From contig CAJCBL010000187.1 in assembly GCA_903960515.1 (NCBI GenBank), positions 1 through 37,469 on the forward strand: a DNA stretch of 37,469 nucleotides. Reading direction: 5' to 3'. This DNA is from an uncultured Verrucomicrobiota bacterium (GTDB lineage Bacteria; Verrucomicrobiota; Verrucomicrobiia; Opitutales; Opitutaceae). Both the position numbers and the translations under genes were made by a program. Of the stretch, positions 25,366-35,036 are shown in pieces. Within the stretch, counting starts at the first letter, position 1. The number at the start of each line of letters is the position of its first letter. The notes under the pieces were generated by a model. The model saw nothing but the letters and a program-made list of their open reading frames with translations. It made no database searches and was not told the origin of the DNA.

Positions 25366-26877
25366 GTGCATCCTCGCCCGAATCCTCCCAAGACCAAGCC
25401 CGCCTCGCTGGTCGAAAGCTTTCGCCCTCGCTCGAACCAGCTTGCACTGCACCCACAGGAGAAGTGGGTGCTTGGGCTGCTCACCCTGCACCTTTGCTTC
25501 CTTCCCTGGGCCCTGGGCACGATGCACCTCTGGAGCCAATGCGTGAGCCTGGTCCTCGCCCTGGCGGGATTCATAGCCGCCGCCCAACCTCGCACCTACG
25601 ACCCGCACCAGACCTCCGGCGAGCCGGCTCGAGTGCGCCCACTGCTGCGCCTCTGGCGCTTTCCCCTTTTCTGGACCGGGCTGCTGGTGCTGGCCTACAT
25701 CGCCATCCAGGGCCTCAACCCCGCCTGGCGCTACCGCAGCAATCCATCCTACTGGTGGCTCGATCCGGTCGAGCACCTGAGCTGGCTGCCCAGCGGCATG
25801 GAGGTGCCCTTCGCCATCGCCGGCCCGTGGCGCGCGCTGCTCATCTTCGCCTCGCTGTGGCTCACCGTATGTACGGCATGGATCGGGCTCATGCGCCGCC
25901 TCACCTTCCGGCTGCTGTTCACCTTCCTGGTGGTCAACGGAGTGCTCCTTTCCCTGCTCGGGCTGGCTCAGCAACTCACCCACGCCACCGGCGTCTTCTG
26001 GCTGGTGCCGGTGAGCAGCCAGTCCTTTGTAGCCAGTTTCATCTACCGCAACCACGCGGGCGCCTACCTCAACATCCTGCTCGCGGTGGGCGCCGGGCTG
26101 GCCTGGTGGTACTACGCCCGCGCCAACCGCCGCCTCGACAAATCCAGCCCGGCGGGCGTATTCACCTTCGCCGCCATCATTGTGGGGCTCATGGTCCTCT
26201 TCACCTCCTCGCGCGGCGCCATCCTGCTGCTGCTTACCTTTGTGCTGCTCGCCGGGATATCCTTCCTCTGGGCACAGGTGCGCCTGGCCTCCCATGAGCG
26301 CAGCCCAGCCGTGATCGCCGGGCTGCTCATCCTGCTCGTCACCTTCATCGGCATCGGGCTCTTCTCCCTACGAGTGGAGAACGTCTGGAAGCGCTTCGCC
26401 GGCATGATCGTGGACCCGGTGGCCTCCGCCCACGACCGCACCGAGGCCCATGCGGCCGCTGCGGAGATGTACGCCGCCGAGCCCATCCTGGGCTGGGGCG
26501 CGGGCTGCTTCCGTTTCGGTTTCCCCAACTACCTCTACAAGCATCCGGAAATTTACTACTCGGGCACCGACCGGCGGAAGTTCTGGGAGCACGCCCACAA
26601 CGACCTGCTGGAATTCGCGGTGGAGTTTGGCGTAGTGGGTTCCCTGCTGCTGGCCGCCCCGCTGTGCTGGCTGGGCTGGGCTCTCGTGCGCCGCCGTTTC
26701 TGGGCCAACCCCCTCTCGCTGCTGGCGGTGCTGGGCTGCGCGCTGACGCTGGTCCACTCCCGCATGGACTTCGTCTTCCAAACCCCCGCCATCCTGCTCA
26801 CCTGGGTGCTGGTGTTGCTAGCCTGCGTCCGCTGGGCCGAGCTCGACCAGCCACCGGCGGCCCGCAGCCTCAGATGA
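25366..26877 (+). CDS. O-antigen ligase/polymerase-like membrane protein (Wzy_C family)
   Basis: Polytopic membrane protein of the WaaL/Wzy superfamily, which joins or polymerises undecaprenyl-linked glycans at the periplasmic face. From GTG 25366 it has 503 residues; the frame is open further left, but only through the REP-like element. There are about 10-12 hydrophobic segments. Key motifs are SFIYRNHAGAYLNILLAVG, the TSSRGAILLLL segment, and the long periplasmic loop with WGAGCFRFGFPNYLYKH and WEHAHNDLLEFAVEFGVVG. HAHNDLLE and the upstream Arg are typical of the catalytic loop. It may work with the ArnT-like enzyme upstream in envelope glycan assembly, but no glycan cluster is adjacent. 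Confidence 0.85.
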   Translation: MHPRPNPPKTKPASLVESFRPRSNQLALHPQEKWVLGLLTLHLCFLPWALGTMHLWSQCVSLVLALAGFIAAAQPRTYDPHQTSGEPARVRPLLRLWRFPLFWTGLLVLAYIAIQGLNPAWRYRSNPSYWWLDPVEHLSWLPSGMEVPFAIAGPWRALLIFASLWLTVCTAWIGLMRRLTFRLLFTFLVVNGVLLSLLGLAQQLTHATGVFWLVPVSSQSFVASFIYRNHAGAYLNILLAVGAGLAWWYYARANRRLDKSSPAGVFTFAAIIVGLMVLFTSSRGAILLLLTFVLLAGISFLWAQVRLASHERSPAVIAGLLILLVTFIGIGLFSLRVENVWKRFAGMIVDPVASAHDRTEAHAAAAEMYAAEPILGWGAGCFRFGFPNYLYKHPEIYYSGTDRRKFWEHAHNDLLEFAVEFGVVGSLLLAAPLCWLGWALVRRRFWANPLSLLAVLGCALTLVHSRMDFVFQTPAILLTWVLVLLACVRWAELDQPPAARSLR

Positions 26878-26968
26878 GCGGATTCAGTGCGCTCGTAGGT
26901 GCGAGCTTGCGACAGTACCGCCCGGGAACGCTGAAGGCTGAAGTGTTGTTGCGAGGTCTCTGCCCGTA

Positions 26969-27036
26969 GTAGGAGCGTGCTTGCACGCGATCATGGCGGG
27001 GGGCGGCCCGGAAATCGCGTGCAAGCTCGCTCCTGC
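26969..27036. repeat. REP-like palindromic element, long loop
   Basis: Family arms with a longer, G-rich loop (about 22 nt). The right arm reads CGCGTGCAAGCTCGCTCC, one change from consensus. It lies between convergent wzy-like and exbD genes. Confidence 0.8.
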
Positions 27037-27055
27037 GACCGAATCGCCCCCGCCC

Positions 27056-27490
27056 TCAGCGCGTCTGCAGGCGGATCTTGTTGAGGCCGTTCTTGCGGCA
27101 CAAATCCATCACCTTGGTCACACTCTTGAGCGGCACATCCTCGTCGGAGCGGATGAGCACGGTGATGTTCTTGTCCACCTTGGCCAGCTCGGAGGCCACG
27201 TTCTCGATCTCGCCCACGGAGGCCTCGCGCTTATCGAGCACCAGCTCGCCGTTGTTGCCCGTGATGGTCACTCGCACCTGGTCGTTCTTGTCCACGGCGA
27301 TCACCACCTGGCTCTGGAAAACATTCTTCCCAGCCGTCTCCACTTTCGGGAGCGTGAGGTTGAGAGTGCCGCCATGCTCCTCGCGGAACTGCATGGTGGC
27401 GAAGGTGAAAAACACCAACATCACCAGCACATCGATCAACGGCACCAGCGGCAGCTCCGGCCGCCGATAGTTCGCGCTTCGCAGGCTCAT
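27056..27490 (-). CDS. exbD: ExbD/TolR-type biopolymer transport protein
   Basis: Inner-membrane subunit that, with ExbB, turns proton-motive force into motion for TonB- or Tol-like systems. It has 144 residues. A short cytoplasmic N-terminus is followed by one helix (about 15-32) reading LPLVPLIDVLVMLVFFTF, whose Asp is the proton-carrying residue of the family. A periplasmic domain with VVIAVDKNDQVRVTI and ITVLIRSDEDVPLKSVTKVMDLCRKNGLNKI follows. Its start overlaps exbB by four bases. No TonB or receptor gene is nearby. Confidence 0.93.
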   Translation of the reverse strand: MSLRSANYRRPELPLVPLIDVLVMLVFFTFATMQFREEHGGTLNLTLPKVETAGKNVFQSQVVIAVDKNDQVRVTITGNNGELVLDKREASVGEIENVASELAKVDKNITVLIRSDEDVPLKSVTKVMDLCRKNGLNKIRLQTR

Positions 27491-28101
27491 AGTACGGCCG
27501 AGGCTTCGGGTTTCTCCACCGGGCGCACCCGAGCGATCACCCGCTCCAGGAGCACATCGAGCTGCGCCGCATGATGGTCGATACGCCGCTGGATGTAGCC
27601 ATTGCCCGCCAGGGCCACCAGCGCCACCACCAGCCCCAGCAATGTGGCCGAAAGCGCGTAGCCCACGCTCTGGGAGAACTTCGCCGGATCGGGCAGACCT
27701 GTAACCTGGTCGCGGGTACTGGCGAAGGCCCCCAGCAGGCCCGACACCGTGCCGATCAACCCGAGCAGCGGCGCGCCGGTGTAGATCGTATCGAGGTAGC
27801 GCACTCCGCGCTCCATCTTCATCACCTCCAGCCGTGCGTAGGCCTTGGTGGCGTCCGGATCGCTGGCGTGGCGCTCGGCGAACTCGATGAGGCGCCCCAA
27901 CACGGAGAAGCGCCCGCCCGCCGCAGCCTTGTTGAGCAACACCGCCTCGGCCAGCTCAGGGGGCAACACCGCGGTGGTGCGCAAGGCGAAGGCGCGTTCA
28001 CAGATGATGAACACGACTGCCAGCGAGCAGGCCAGCAGCGGGTACGCGAGCATACCGGCTTCTTTGAAAACACGTACCCAATCGACGACGGCGAGGAACA
28101 T
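27487..28101 (-). CDS. exbB: ExbB/MotA/TolQ-type proton channel protein
   Basis: Proton-channel subunit of ExbB-ExbD, 204 residues from ATG 28099-28101 (MFLAVVDWVRVFKEAG). Three membrane segments are seen: about 17-36, 108-128 (TGAPLLGLIGTVSGLLGAF, the conserved channel helix), and 147-170 (GYALSATLLGLVVALVALAGN). A cytoplasmic stretch between helices 1 and 2 carries RLEVMKMERGVRYLDTI. A longer in-frame version would add 59 residues with no membrane or family features and is rejected. It overlaps exbD by four bases; the A2M-like gene lies 225 bases upstream on the same strand, with nothing recognisable between. Confidence 0.92.
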   Translation of the reverse strand: MFLAVVDWVRVFKEAGMLAYPLLACSLAVVFIICERAFALRTTAVLPPELAEAVLLNKAAAGGRFSVLGRLIEFAERHASDPDATKAYARLEVMKMERGVRYLDTIYTGAPLLGLIGTVSGLLGAFASTRDQVTGLPDPAKFSQSVGYALSATLLGLVVALVALAGNGYIQRRIDHHAAQLDVLLERVIARVRPVEKPEASAVL

Positions 28102-28326
28102 AGGCGAAGCGCTATGACGTGCGGGACCGCCCGATGTTTCGCAACGCGGAAAAAGAACAGCCTGGGACGCTGTAGGCCAGGGCGCCGACCTGGCCATGCA
28201 AGGACGGACCACGTCACCGCCATGGCCGACATTGGCCGACCTGCCGGAATAGGTCCCCTGCGTCGCGGGCAGCCTCACGCAGCCCGCGGGGCGAATCCCA
28301 CCACACCACCGCCAGGCAACGGCCGG

Positions 28327-31300
28327 TCATCGAACCTCAATGACTTTCGAGCCGCGGACAAACGTGTCGCCATCCGCCGCGAGCGCGAGGACCTCGATCC
28401 GCCACCGCCGAGGCCCGGCGGGCAAGTCGAAGTCCACCTCCGCAACACCGCGAACGTTCGTGCGCAAGCTAGGTGACCAGAGCGCGCCGAGCGACGACTT
28501 CGGGCGCGGCAGCCCCCAGTCCCGGGCTTCCGCTGGCTCGCCAAACGGCTTGACGGAAACTAGTCCGCAGGGCCCGAGCCTATGCCCCACATACCCAGTG
28601 CCACGGTTGATGGGCGCCCCCGCAAGCGTCGAACTGTCGAAATCAAACGGGTTCGGCACATCAAACGGCCCGTTCCGCTGTACTACGCCTACGGAACAGG
28701 GAGACGGCACAGCCGCACCCTCTTTGCTCAAAGCCGGCCACGGCAGCCCGTCGATCACACTGCTCGCGCTGCCCATGAGTGCCACACGCCAACCTTCGCC
28801 TTCGGGCACATCACTAGGGGCTTGGGGAATGGAAAACAGAGCTTGGACCGCCCCGCCTCCCACCTCAAACGCCAGTTCGCCGAGAGATACCAGCGGCTCG
28901 CCGTCCACCGAGCTCCCAACCTCCTCCCGTACCACAACCGTGACGTCCGCGACCAGAGGCCGCAGCGCAGAATCCCGTGCCTGTATCCGCACCGACCAGC
29001 GCCCGCCCTGCTTTCCAGATCCGGCGAGCGGCTCGCACTCGATCGCCATACTGCCCTGTTCCCGATTGATCGAAATCGTGGCCGACTTCTCCTCTACGCC
29101 ACTGCAATCCACGAGCCCGGCGCGCAACAGACCTCGGCCGCGAGGAACATCGTCGACGACGACCTGCGCTTTGCCGCCGGTCACGCGGACCGGACGCACC
29201 ACCACACGTTCATCGCTCGCCACCGTGAGCCAGCAGTCGAGATCCTCCATTGGCGTCGTGATGTCGAACTTCAGCGGTGCCCCAGGCTGAGCCGTCGCGG
29301 GGGAGTCGAGCCGGTAGCCTGGGCGCGGCGCGCCGTACTGCGGAGCCCGCAAAGTCGCCGAGGCAACCAGCGTCGCATCCACGCTTCGGGCGCGGAACTG
29401 CACGGTCTCGCGGGTTGGATCGGAAGCTCCGCCGTTGATGGCGCGTCCATCCACCGCCAAGCGAGCGAAGAACTCGCCCGCCCTTGGCGGGGTCAGGCGG
29501 ACACTCACCTTCCCATCGCCCCCAGCGCGCACCCGTTCTTTGTAGACCACCAGGTCGTTGTTACATGCCGCCGCACCGCCAAGCGCCTCGCGACTCCCGG
29601 GAGGATTCGCCGAGCGGCGTTCGTACAACCACACCTCGCCACTCATCGCCCGCGGCTCGCCGGACGCATCGCACACGACCCACTCGCAAGTGAACGGTTT
29701 CCCGGCCACCGCCTCCTCCGCTTCCCGCCGGATCAAAGCCAAGGCAACCAGATTGCGACTCGCCACAGGAGCCGCCACAGACACCGAAAGCGGTTCCCGC
29801 TCATCAGTGCGCACCGTTGCCCCAATGCTCAGCCAAGTCGCATCGCGCAGGAATCGAGGCAGAGCGAGTGTCGATTCCGCCCGGCCCACCCGATTGGTCC
29901 GCACTCGGATCGGATCCGCTGCCAGTCTCGCCCGCCACTCCGCTAGCTCGACAAATGTCGCACCATCCGCCGGGCGGCCAGCCGGGCAGATGAATAGGAA
30001 TTCCACTTCGGCATCAGCGATAGGCGTCCCATTATCAAGCGTCACCTCCACTTGCGCTCTCATCGCTCCACCAGGTTTCTGCCGGCTCGAAGCGCCAACC
30101 ACTTTGAGTCTGGCACGACGCTGAGACCGGCTCCCCTCCGCCGTTTCAATTCCAACGCCGGCGCGCGCCACAGATTCACCCGTTACATTCGCCTCGATCC
30201 GTCGCGCTTCGATCAGGCAGCTCCAATTGCGCTGATCCGTAGGGGCGGAGAACTCACCCGAGACCGTGCCAAATTCGTCCGTTGCCAGTTCCCGCTCGGC
30301 CATCACGCCGTTTGCCGAGACTCGAATCATTGTTCCGGCAGGCGGCGTTACGAAACGGTCGCCGACCCGATCCCGCGCGATCGCCTTCCATCTCACCGTC
30401 TCACCCGGCCGAACGATCGGTCGCTCCACCACGAACGCCACCCCCGGAGGCGTGCGATGCTGGTTCTCCAAAGTCCATGACAGCGCCGCCGGCCCCGCTG
30501 GCGTGTCGATGGCGAGCGAGAAGCTCCGCGCGTTCATATTCTCCACAGCCCATGGCTCATGCGGTGTATCGTAGACGGCCGGTGCCACCGTTTCGGCCGG
30601 CATATCGATCAACCGACCATCCTCCCCTGTCCGCCCGTCCCACTCTACAACGCCTCCGGATTCCCAGCACCGGCATCCGCGCACGTTGACTCCAGCCAAG
30701 GGAACCTTCGTTTTCCGATCGAAGAGGAAACACCCCGGTGAACCTCGGGCATCTTGTAACACGGTCGCATCGACACCGGTCACCAGAAACGCGGCGAGAT
30801 TGCGTGCCCGGCCCGAGGAGCCAGGGATCGCACGCAAGAAATAGAAGCCCGGCGACAACCCCTCCGGCAGGTCCCCATGCAAACGTCGGGCGCCTGTCAT
30901 CCCACCACCGGGAATCGCTACCCGCCAAGAATGGACCGGCTGCCGGCTCTCGTCCTGCGAGTACTCGAACGACCGCCGCTCCGGGCCAATCCATTCAGCG
31001 GCCGTGAATCGGAACAGGTCGAAATGCACTTCATCTGTACCGCCCGCGCTGTAGTCGAACTCCATCCTCGTGCCCGGAATATAGGTACCTGGGAGCGAGA
31101 GCGAAACGTGCTCTCCGAGCACCGCTTGCTCAAACCAGTGGAGTTGGGACCGCAACGGATCGGAGGCGGAGAACTGCTCCGGGGGACTCAACAGCGCCTT
31201 CAATCTGGCGAGCTCTGCGCGCAGTTCCGCCGGAGTCGGCGGAGTTGCCTTGTCGGCGGCAAGGCGGACGAAAAACGTCGCGATCTCAAGGCCGGTTTCC

Positions 31301-32139
31301 CAACGGGTGCCGCGGGCGATTTCGAGGGCCGTCGCCCATCGCCCGCCCATACTCTCCTTGAGCGCGGAGACCTCATCGGAAGAAAGCCCGGCTTCCACGG
31401 CCTTGCGCAGGGTTTCCCCCTGCAACCACGCCGTGGCTACCGCAAACCACACCCGATCTGCCTCAGGCAGAGCCATGGACGCCGCTTCGGCCATTTCGCG
31501 GACCCACGGGTCCCACGGCGCGGCAGCCGCGAAGTCCTGAGTGGTGACACATTCACGAACATGGCCCGCGTAACGCTCCGCCGCCGCCGGTGAGCGCATG
31601 ACATGCCCCCGCAAGTACTGGGCGATCTCGAGCCGGTCCGTCCACGAAGAGCGAAGCTTCATGATCGTGAACCACACATCGTCGCGCTCGCGACCATCCG
31701 CATAGGGCGCCAGCAAGAGAGCCCGCCACGCCTCCACCTGCACGCTGCGCCGAGCATGCCACTCCTGCCCGCCCTCGTAGGAACTCCAGTGTTGCTCAAA
31801 GAACGCGCACTGCCGCTCGGCCCAACGCACCCCACTGGCGATATCAGGGGGCATCGGATCCGCGCGCCAGGTCGCCTCTGCAAGCCACAGCTCGCACCAC
31901 CGGCGAGCGTCGGCATTGGCCGCGAGCGGGAGCGCGGCCGTGAACGCATCGCGCGCCAAAGTCCATGCTTTCTCGCCGGCAAAGCTGCGCCCTTGATCAG
32001 TCAGTGCCTGGTAGGCCGATACCGCCGATGCGGCGCCGCCACTCGGGATGCTCTCCGCGGTCGCCGCCCCAAGGTCCCCGCCAAACGACACGAAACCTAC
32101 AAGCGCTAGAAAATACCAAGGACAGGGCGAAGAGATCAT
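28327..32139 (-). CDS. Alpha-2-macroglobulin-like exported protein lacking the thioester domain
   Basis: Large exported protein, 1270 residues from ATG 32137-32139, with a signal peptide (about 1-27, FLALVGFVSFG then GAATA). Residues about 30-330 are helical and TPR-like. Macroglobulin-type beta domains follow, including VVERPIVRPGETVRWKAIARD (about 565-585), the MG signature. The final 60 residues read SLGALWSPSLRTNVRGVAEVDFDLPAGPRRWRIEVLALAADG, the start of an A2M domain, and the protein stops about 15 residues later. No CxEQ thioester, thioester-containing domain or receptor-binding domain is present in any frame downstream. It is either a naturally short relative or a truncated gene. Bacterial A2M proteins trap proteases in the periplasm; without the thioester that activity is uncertain. 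A TTG at 32151 is an alternative start. Confidence 0.8.
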   Translation of the reverse strand: MISSPCPWYFLALVGFVSFGGDLGAATAESIPSGGAASAVSAYQALTDQGRSFAGEKAWTLARDAFTAALPLAANADARRWCELWLAEATWRADPMPPDIASGVRWAERQCAFFEQHWSSYEGGQEWHARRSVQVEAWRALLLAPYADGRERDDVWFTIMKLRSSWTDRLEIAQYLRGHVMRSPAAAERYAGHVRECVTTQDFAAAAPWDPWVREMAEAASMALPEADRVWFAVATAWLQGETLRKAVEAGLSSDEVSALKESMGGRWATALEIARGTRWETGLEIATFFVRLAADKATPPTPAELRAELARLKALLSPPEQFSASDPLRSQLHWFEQAVLGEHVSLSLPGTYIPGTRMEFDYSAGGTDEVHFDLFRFTAAEWIGPERRSFEYSQDESRQPVHSWRVAIPGGGMTGARRLHGDLPEGLSPGFYFLRAIPGSSGRARNLAAFLVTGVDATVLQDARGSPGCFLFDRKTKVPLAGVNVRGCRCWESGGVVEWDGRTGEDGRLIDMPAETVAPAVYDTPHEPWAVENMNARSFSLAIDTPAGPAALSWTLENQHRTPPGVAFVVERPIVRPGETVRWKAIARDRVGDRFVTPPAGTMIRVSANGVMAERELATDEFGTVSGEFSAPTDQRNWSCLIEARRIEANVTGESVARAGVGIETAEGSRSQRRARLKVVGASSRQKPGGAMRAQVEVTLDNGTPIADAEVEFLFICPAGRPADGATFVELAEWRARLAADPIRVRTNRVGRAESTLALPRFLRDATWLSIGATVRTDEREPLSVSVAAPVASRNLVALALIRREAEEAVAGKPFTCEWVVCDASGEPRAMSGEVWLYERRSANPPGSREALGGAAACNNDLVVYKERVRAGGDGKVSVRLTPPRAGEFFARLAVDGRAINGGASDPTRETVQFRARSVDATLVASATLRAPQYGAPRPGYRLDSPATAQPGAPLKFDITTPMEDLDCWLTVASDERVVVRPVRVTGGKAQVVVDDVPRGRGLLRAGLVDCSGVEEKSATISINREQGSMAIECEPLAGSGKQGGRWSVRIQARDSALRPLVADVTVVVREEVGSSVDGEPLVSLGELAFEVGGGAVQALFSIPQAPSDVPEGEGWRVALMGSASSVIDGLPWPALSKEGAAVPSPCSVGVVQRNGPFDVPNPFDFDSSTLAGAPINRGTGYVGHRLGPCGLVSVKPFGEPAEARDWGLPRPKSSLGALWSPSLRTNVRGVAEVDFDLPAGPRRWRIEVLALAADGDTFVRGSKVIEVR

Positions 32140-32329
32140 GGGGCGGAACAAGGGGTTGGCAGATGACGCAGGGCGAGGCCATCACACTAACACATCCCGC
32201 CAGCCGAGTCGTCATAGCCATGTAAGACTTTGTCGGCCAAATGTCATGCGGCCCACCCTTGCATGAATAGGGCCGGGGCTTGCGACCCCGTCCACAGAGG
32301 GAGAATCGAACTTTGCGCCGGCGATCTCG

Positions 32330-32658
32330 CCCCGCCGCACGCCGCAGATAGGGCAATTGCTTCGCCTGCACCTGCGGCGCGCCTTCGAGCCTCTCGGCGA
32401 TCGAATCCCAGCGGCCGTTGACCAGCGCATCGCGGGCGGGCTCGCGCATCGTGGCCTTGATCTTATGGCCACCGAAACGCACTTCCATCGCGGCCACGTC
32501 GACTACGACTTCAAGCTGCGGATTCGCCTCGATCGCGGCGGCCACCTGGGCGATGTCCTCACGGCTGGCGGTCAGGCACGGAAGACCGAGCGTGGTGCAG
32601 TTGCCAAAAAGATCTCGGCGTAGCCCTCGGCGATGATCTCCCGGAAGCCGTATTTCTG
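32330..32658 (-). pseudogene. leuD: Remnant of leuD (3-isopropylmalate dehydratase small subunit)
   Basis: On the minus strand the frame from 32658 reads QKYGFREIIAEGYAEIF and then breaks. Shifting by one base restores FGNCTTLGLPCLTASRED, IAQVAAAIEANPQLEVVVDV and ARDALVNGRWDSIAERLEG, ending near KQLPYL. This is the C-terminal half of the LeuD/aconitase swivel-domain family. The break is a run of five T (minus strand) where six would keep frame. The N-terminal half is missing: the homologous sequence stops exactly where the composite repeat begins at about 32659. It is therefore a dead fragment, truncated by repeat insertion or recombination and frameshifted. The end coordinate is approximate because the original stop is not evident. 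Confidence 0.8.
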
Positions 32659-33180
32659 GTGCTATTCTTTGCCCGTCCTAATCCGGCCTCAAGGGGTGAG
32701 TACCCAGAAGTTGGACCGTGAAGCCAACTACCTCATGCTTCGTGATCTCCGTTAGCTTCTGTAAATCTAACTGCTGCGTTCAGACTCATTCCGACTTCAG
32801 CGAAGTAGGACCGGTCTGTGACCGGTCCCTTCCACCCCCGCCGGCCCACTCAACCCGAGCGCGTTGCCGAGTCTGTCTGGGCCAGTCGGAGACATGGCCC
32901 TACATCGGGTGCTATTCCTCGCCCGTCCCTAATCGGGTGCCATTCTTTACCCGGGTGCCATTCTTTACCCGTCCCTAATCGGGCCCACGTCAGGTCACAT
33001 TGCTCACCCACGCCCGGTCCGACTCACACAGGGTGCGTTGCGGGGCCGGTCTGGGCCAGTCGGAGACATGGCCCTACCTCGGGTGCTATTATTCACCCGT
33101 CCCGAATCCGGCCCTGGCCATCACAGGTGCATTTCTTCACCCGTCACCAATCCGGCCCGGCCCGAATCCGGCCCCGACGC
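32659..33180. repeat. Cluster of composite palindromic repeats, left of the metallopeptidase gene
   Basis: The composite element consists of (i) GTAGGACCGGTC...GACCGGTCC hairpin (32805-32828), (ii) a linker with ACTCAACCCGAGCGCGTTG, (iii) GGGCCAGTCGGAGACATGGCCC hairpin (about 32880-32902), and (iv) tails of the form GGTGCCATTCTTTACCCGTC with CCTAATCCGGCC. A second, partial copy runs about 33003-33175. Tail units alone recur at 32659-32695, 32910-32945, 32946-32985, 33079-33113 and 33123-33160. A full copy lies at 35037-35192. No protein is encoded. Confidence 0.8.
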
Positions 33181-33320
33181 GCATCGCCAAAACCGATTGC
33201 GGTGGATTGACGCTCCCAGCACCGTAGCGTCTGCCTGCTGTTGTCGCGGCGAGGATCTCGAACCGGGCTTCCACCGATGCCCGATCCAATCGGTGCCCGC
33301 CGCCAACCACGTTTTCTCCG

Positions 33321-34898
33321 ATGCTCCGTCCTTCGCGCCTACTTCCAATCCTGCTCGCCTTCACCTCCGCCCTCGCAGCCGACGCCGCGCCCCGCTGGCG
33401 TACTCTGCGCGCACCGCATTGCACGGTACTCTCCCAACTGTCCGAAGAAGAGACACGGAAGTGGGCCTCCTCCTTCGAGCAGTTCATTGCCGCCGCGAAG
33501 GGTTTTCTCGTGGTCGACGAAACCGCCCTGCCCCCGCTCACTGTGATGCTCTTCGCCGAAGGCTGCTTTGATCGCTACAAGCCGCTGGATTCGGAAAAAG
33601 AGGTACGGACCAATGTCGCCGGAGTGTTCGGCGGCGGATCCTCCGACGGTGTGATCGCCCTCGCCGAGACCCAGGACTACTACAAGACCCGACACATACT
33701 CTTTCACGAATCCACCCACTGGTTGCTTACCGGCTCGCGCACGCAAGTGCCCCTGTGGCTCAACGAAGGGCTGGCCGAAGCCTTCGCCACCTTCGAACCG
33801 GGCGCGGAGTTCGGAACCCTCGGTCTCTCTATCGGCGCCCATGTCGACCTGCTTAAAACCACCGGATGGATACCATGGGCTGAGATCGTCCGCACCACCC
33901 ACCACTCCCCGCTTTACCAAAACAACGATCACGTGCGGCATTTCTACGCACAGTCGTGGCTCTTCGCCCACCGGCTTCTGTTCCTCGATACCGAGACGGG
34001 CGCGGCTGCGCTGGATCGGCACACACGCGCACGCCTGCACGGCGCCAACCCCACTCGCGCCTTCGCCATCGCGATCGAAAAGAACTTCGAGCTGGTGGAG
34101 GCCCAGATGCTGGAGTACGTCCACACGACCCGCTTCACGCCCCGCCGTCTGCCTTGCCCGCCGCAAGCCGCTGTCACCACTCCCTACGAACGCGCTTCAC
34201 CGCTGGTCGTAGAAACCGCACTCGCTGAGATTGCCACGGGCTCCCGCCGCTTCGAAACCGCATTGATCCACATCGGGCGCGTCCGCTCCCTGGCTCCAAC
34301 CAGCCCCGCGGCCCCGGAGCTCGTCGCCGACTACGAGCGCGCACACGGCAACACTGCGGCGGCGGCCAACGCCGCCCGTCAGGCCCTCGACCTGGGCTCG
34401 CGAAACACCACTATGCTCACCCTCGTGGCCGATCGAGAGCTCGACCTCCAACTCGCCCCCAGCGCAGGCAACGACGAAGCCCTCCGCCACCTCGCCGCCC
34501 CCTACCTGCGCGCCGCCGCAATGGACCCGCGATCAGATTCGGCCTACTGCGGCTTCGCCCGCGTAGCCACCCGGCTCTCAGCCCCGACCGCCGCCGACAT
34601 TCAGTTTCTAACCACAGGGCGTGAGTTCTTTCCCGACAGCGCTTGGCCGTTTGTTGGGCTCGCCGCCATCTGTGCCAAGCAGGGCAACGTTGCGGAGACA
34701 CAGCGCCTGCTCGCACTGGCGCTCACCCGCCCGGATATCGTCGATCGGATACAGTCGCAGGTCGCGAAAGGCGGAAAAACCGCCGTATCCGCAGCTGCCG
34801 CAACAGCTCGAATCGAGGCACTGACAAAGAGCGCCCGATTCGATGAGGCGATCGCCGAGTTTGCTTCCATGTTGGCCACGCCAATCGCTGGGAATTGA
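33321..34898 (+). CDS. Exported gluzincin metallopeptidase with helical-repeat tail
   Basis: A 525-residue protein with a signal peptide (1-23, LLPILLAFTSALAADA). Zinc-peptidase motif HESTH is at 129-133 and PLWLNEGLAEAFA at 145-157 supplies the downstream Glu (gluzincin, DUF1570/peptidase MA-like arrangement). Residues about 290-520 are Ala-rich helices with TPR-like periodicity (AALIHIGRVRSLAPTSPAAPELVADYERAHGN, HLAAPYLRAAAMDPRSDSAYCGFARVA, PFVGLAAICAKQGNVAETQRLLALAL). It probably acts outside the cytoplasm. It stands alone and is bracketed by direct copies of the composite repeat (left copies end at about 33180; right copy 35037-35192). The 138 bases after the stop hold nothing recognisable. 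Confidence 0.82.
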   Translation: MLRPSRLLPILLAFTSALAADAAPRWRTLRAPHCTVLSQLSEEETRKWASSFEQFIAAAKGFLVVDETALPPLTVMLFAEGCFDRYKPLDSEKEVRTNVAGVFGGGSSDGVIALAETQDYYKTRHILFHESTHWLLTGSRTQVPLWLNEGLAEAFATFEPGAEFGTLGLSIGAHVDLLKTTGWIPWAEIVRTTHHSPLYQNNDHVRHFYAQSWLFAHRLLFLDTETGAAALDRHTRARLHGANPTRAFAIAIEKNFELVEAQMLEYVHTTRFTPRRLPCPPQAAVTTPYERASPLVVETALAEIATGSRRFETALIHIGRVRSLAPTSPAAPELVADYERAHGNTAAAANAARQALDLGSRNTTMLTLVADRELDLQLAPSAGNDEALRHLAAPYLRAAAMDPRSDSAYCGFARVATRLSAPTAADIQFLTTGREFFPDSAWPFVGLAAICAKQGNVAETQRLLALALTRPDIVDRIQSQVAKGGKTAVSAAAATARIEALTKSARFDEAIAEFASMLATPIAGN

Positions 34899-35036
34899 GA
34901 CCCTCGGGAGCAAACGGATTGGCCCGTGGCGAAGATGTGCCGGCGAGGCACTGGTCGAAACATCGAAGCAGAAACCGGCCAGGTAGCCGAAGCCGGGACT
35001 CGCAGCCTCCGGCCTTTGACTTGATTCCGCTTTCTG

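Noticed and set aside
27102-28278. Longer exbB start and continuation of the A2M-like protein into the gap before exbB
   Set aside because: The extra 59 residues (28278-28102) contain no membrane, ExbB or A2M features.
32659-33180. Further attC sites among the composite repeats
   Set aside because: Their hairpins are perfect and short, the order of parts is fixed, and they lack the R''/R' pair and neighbouring small genes.
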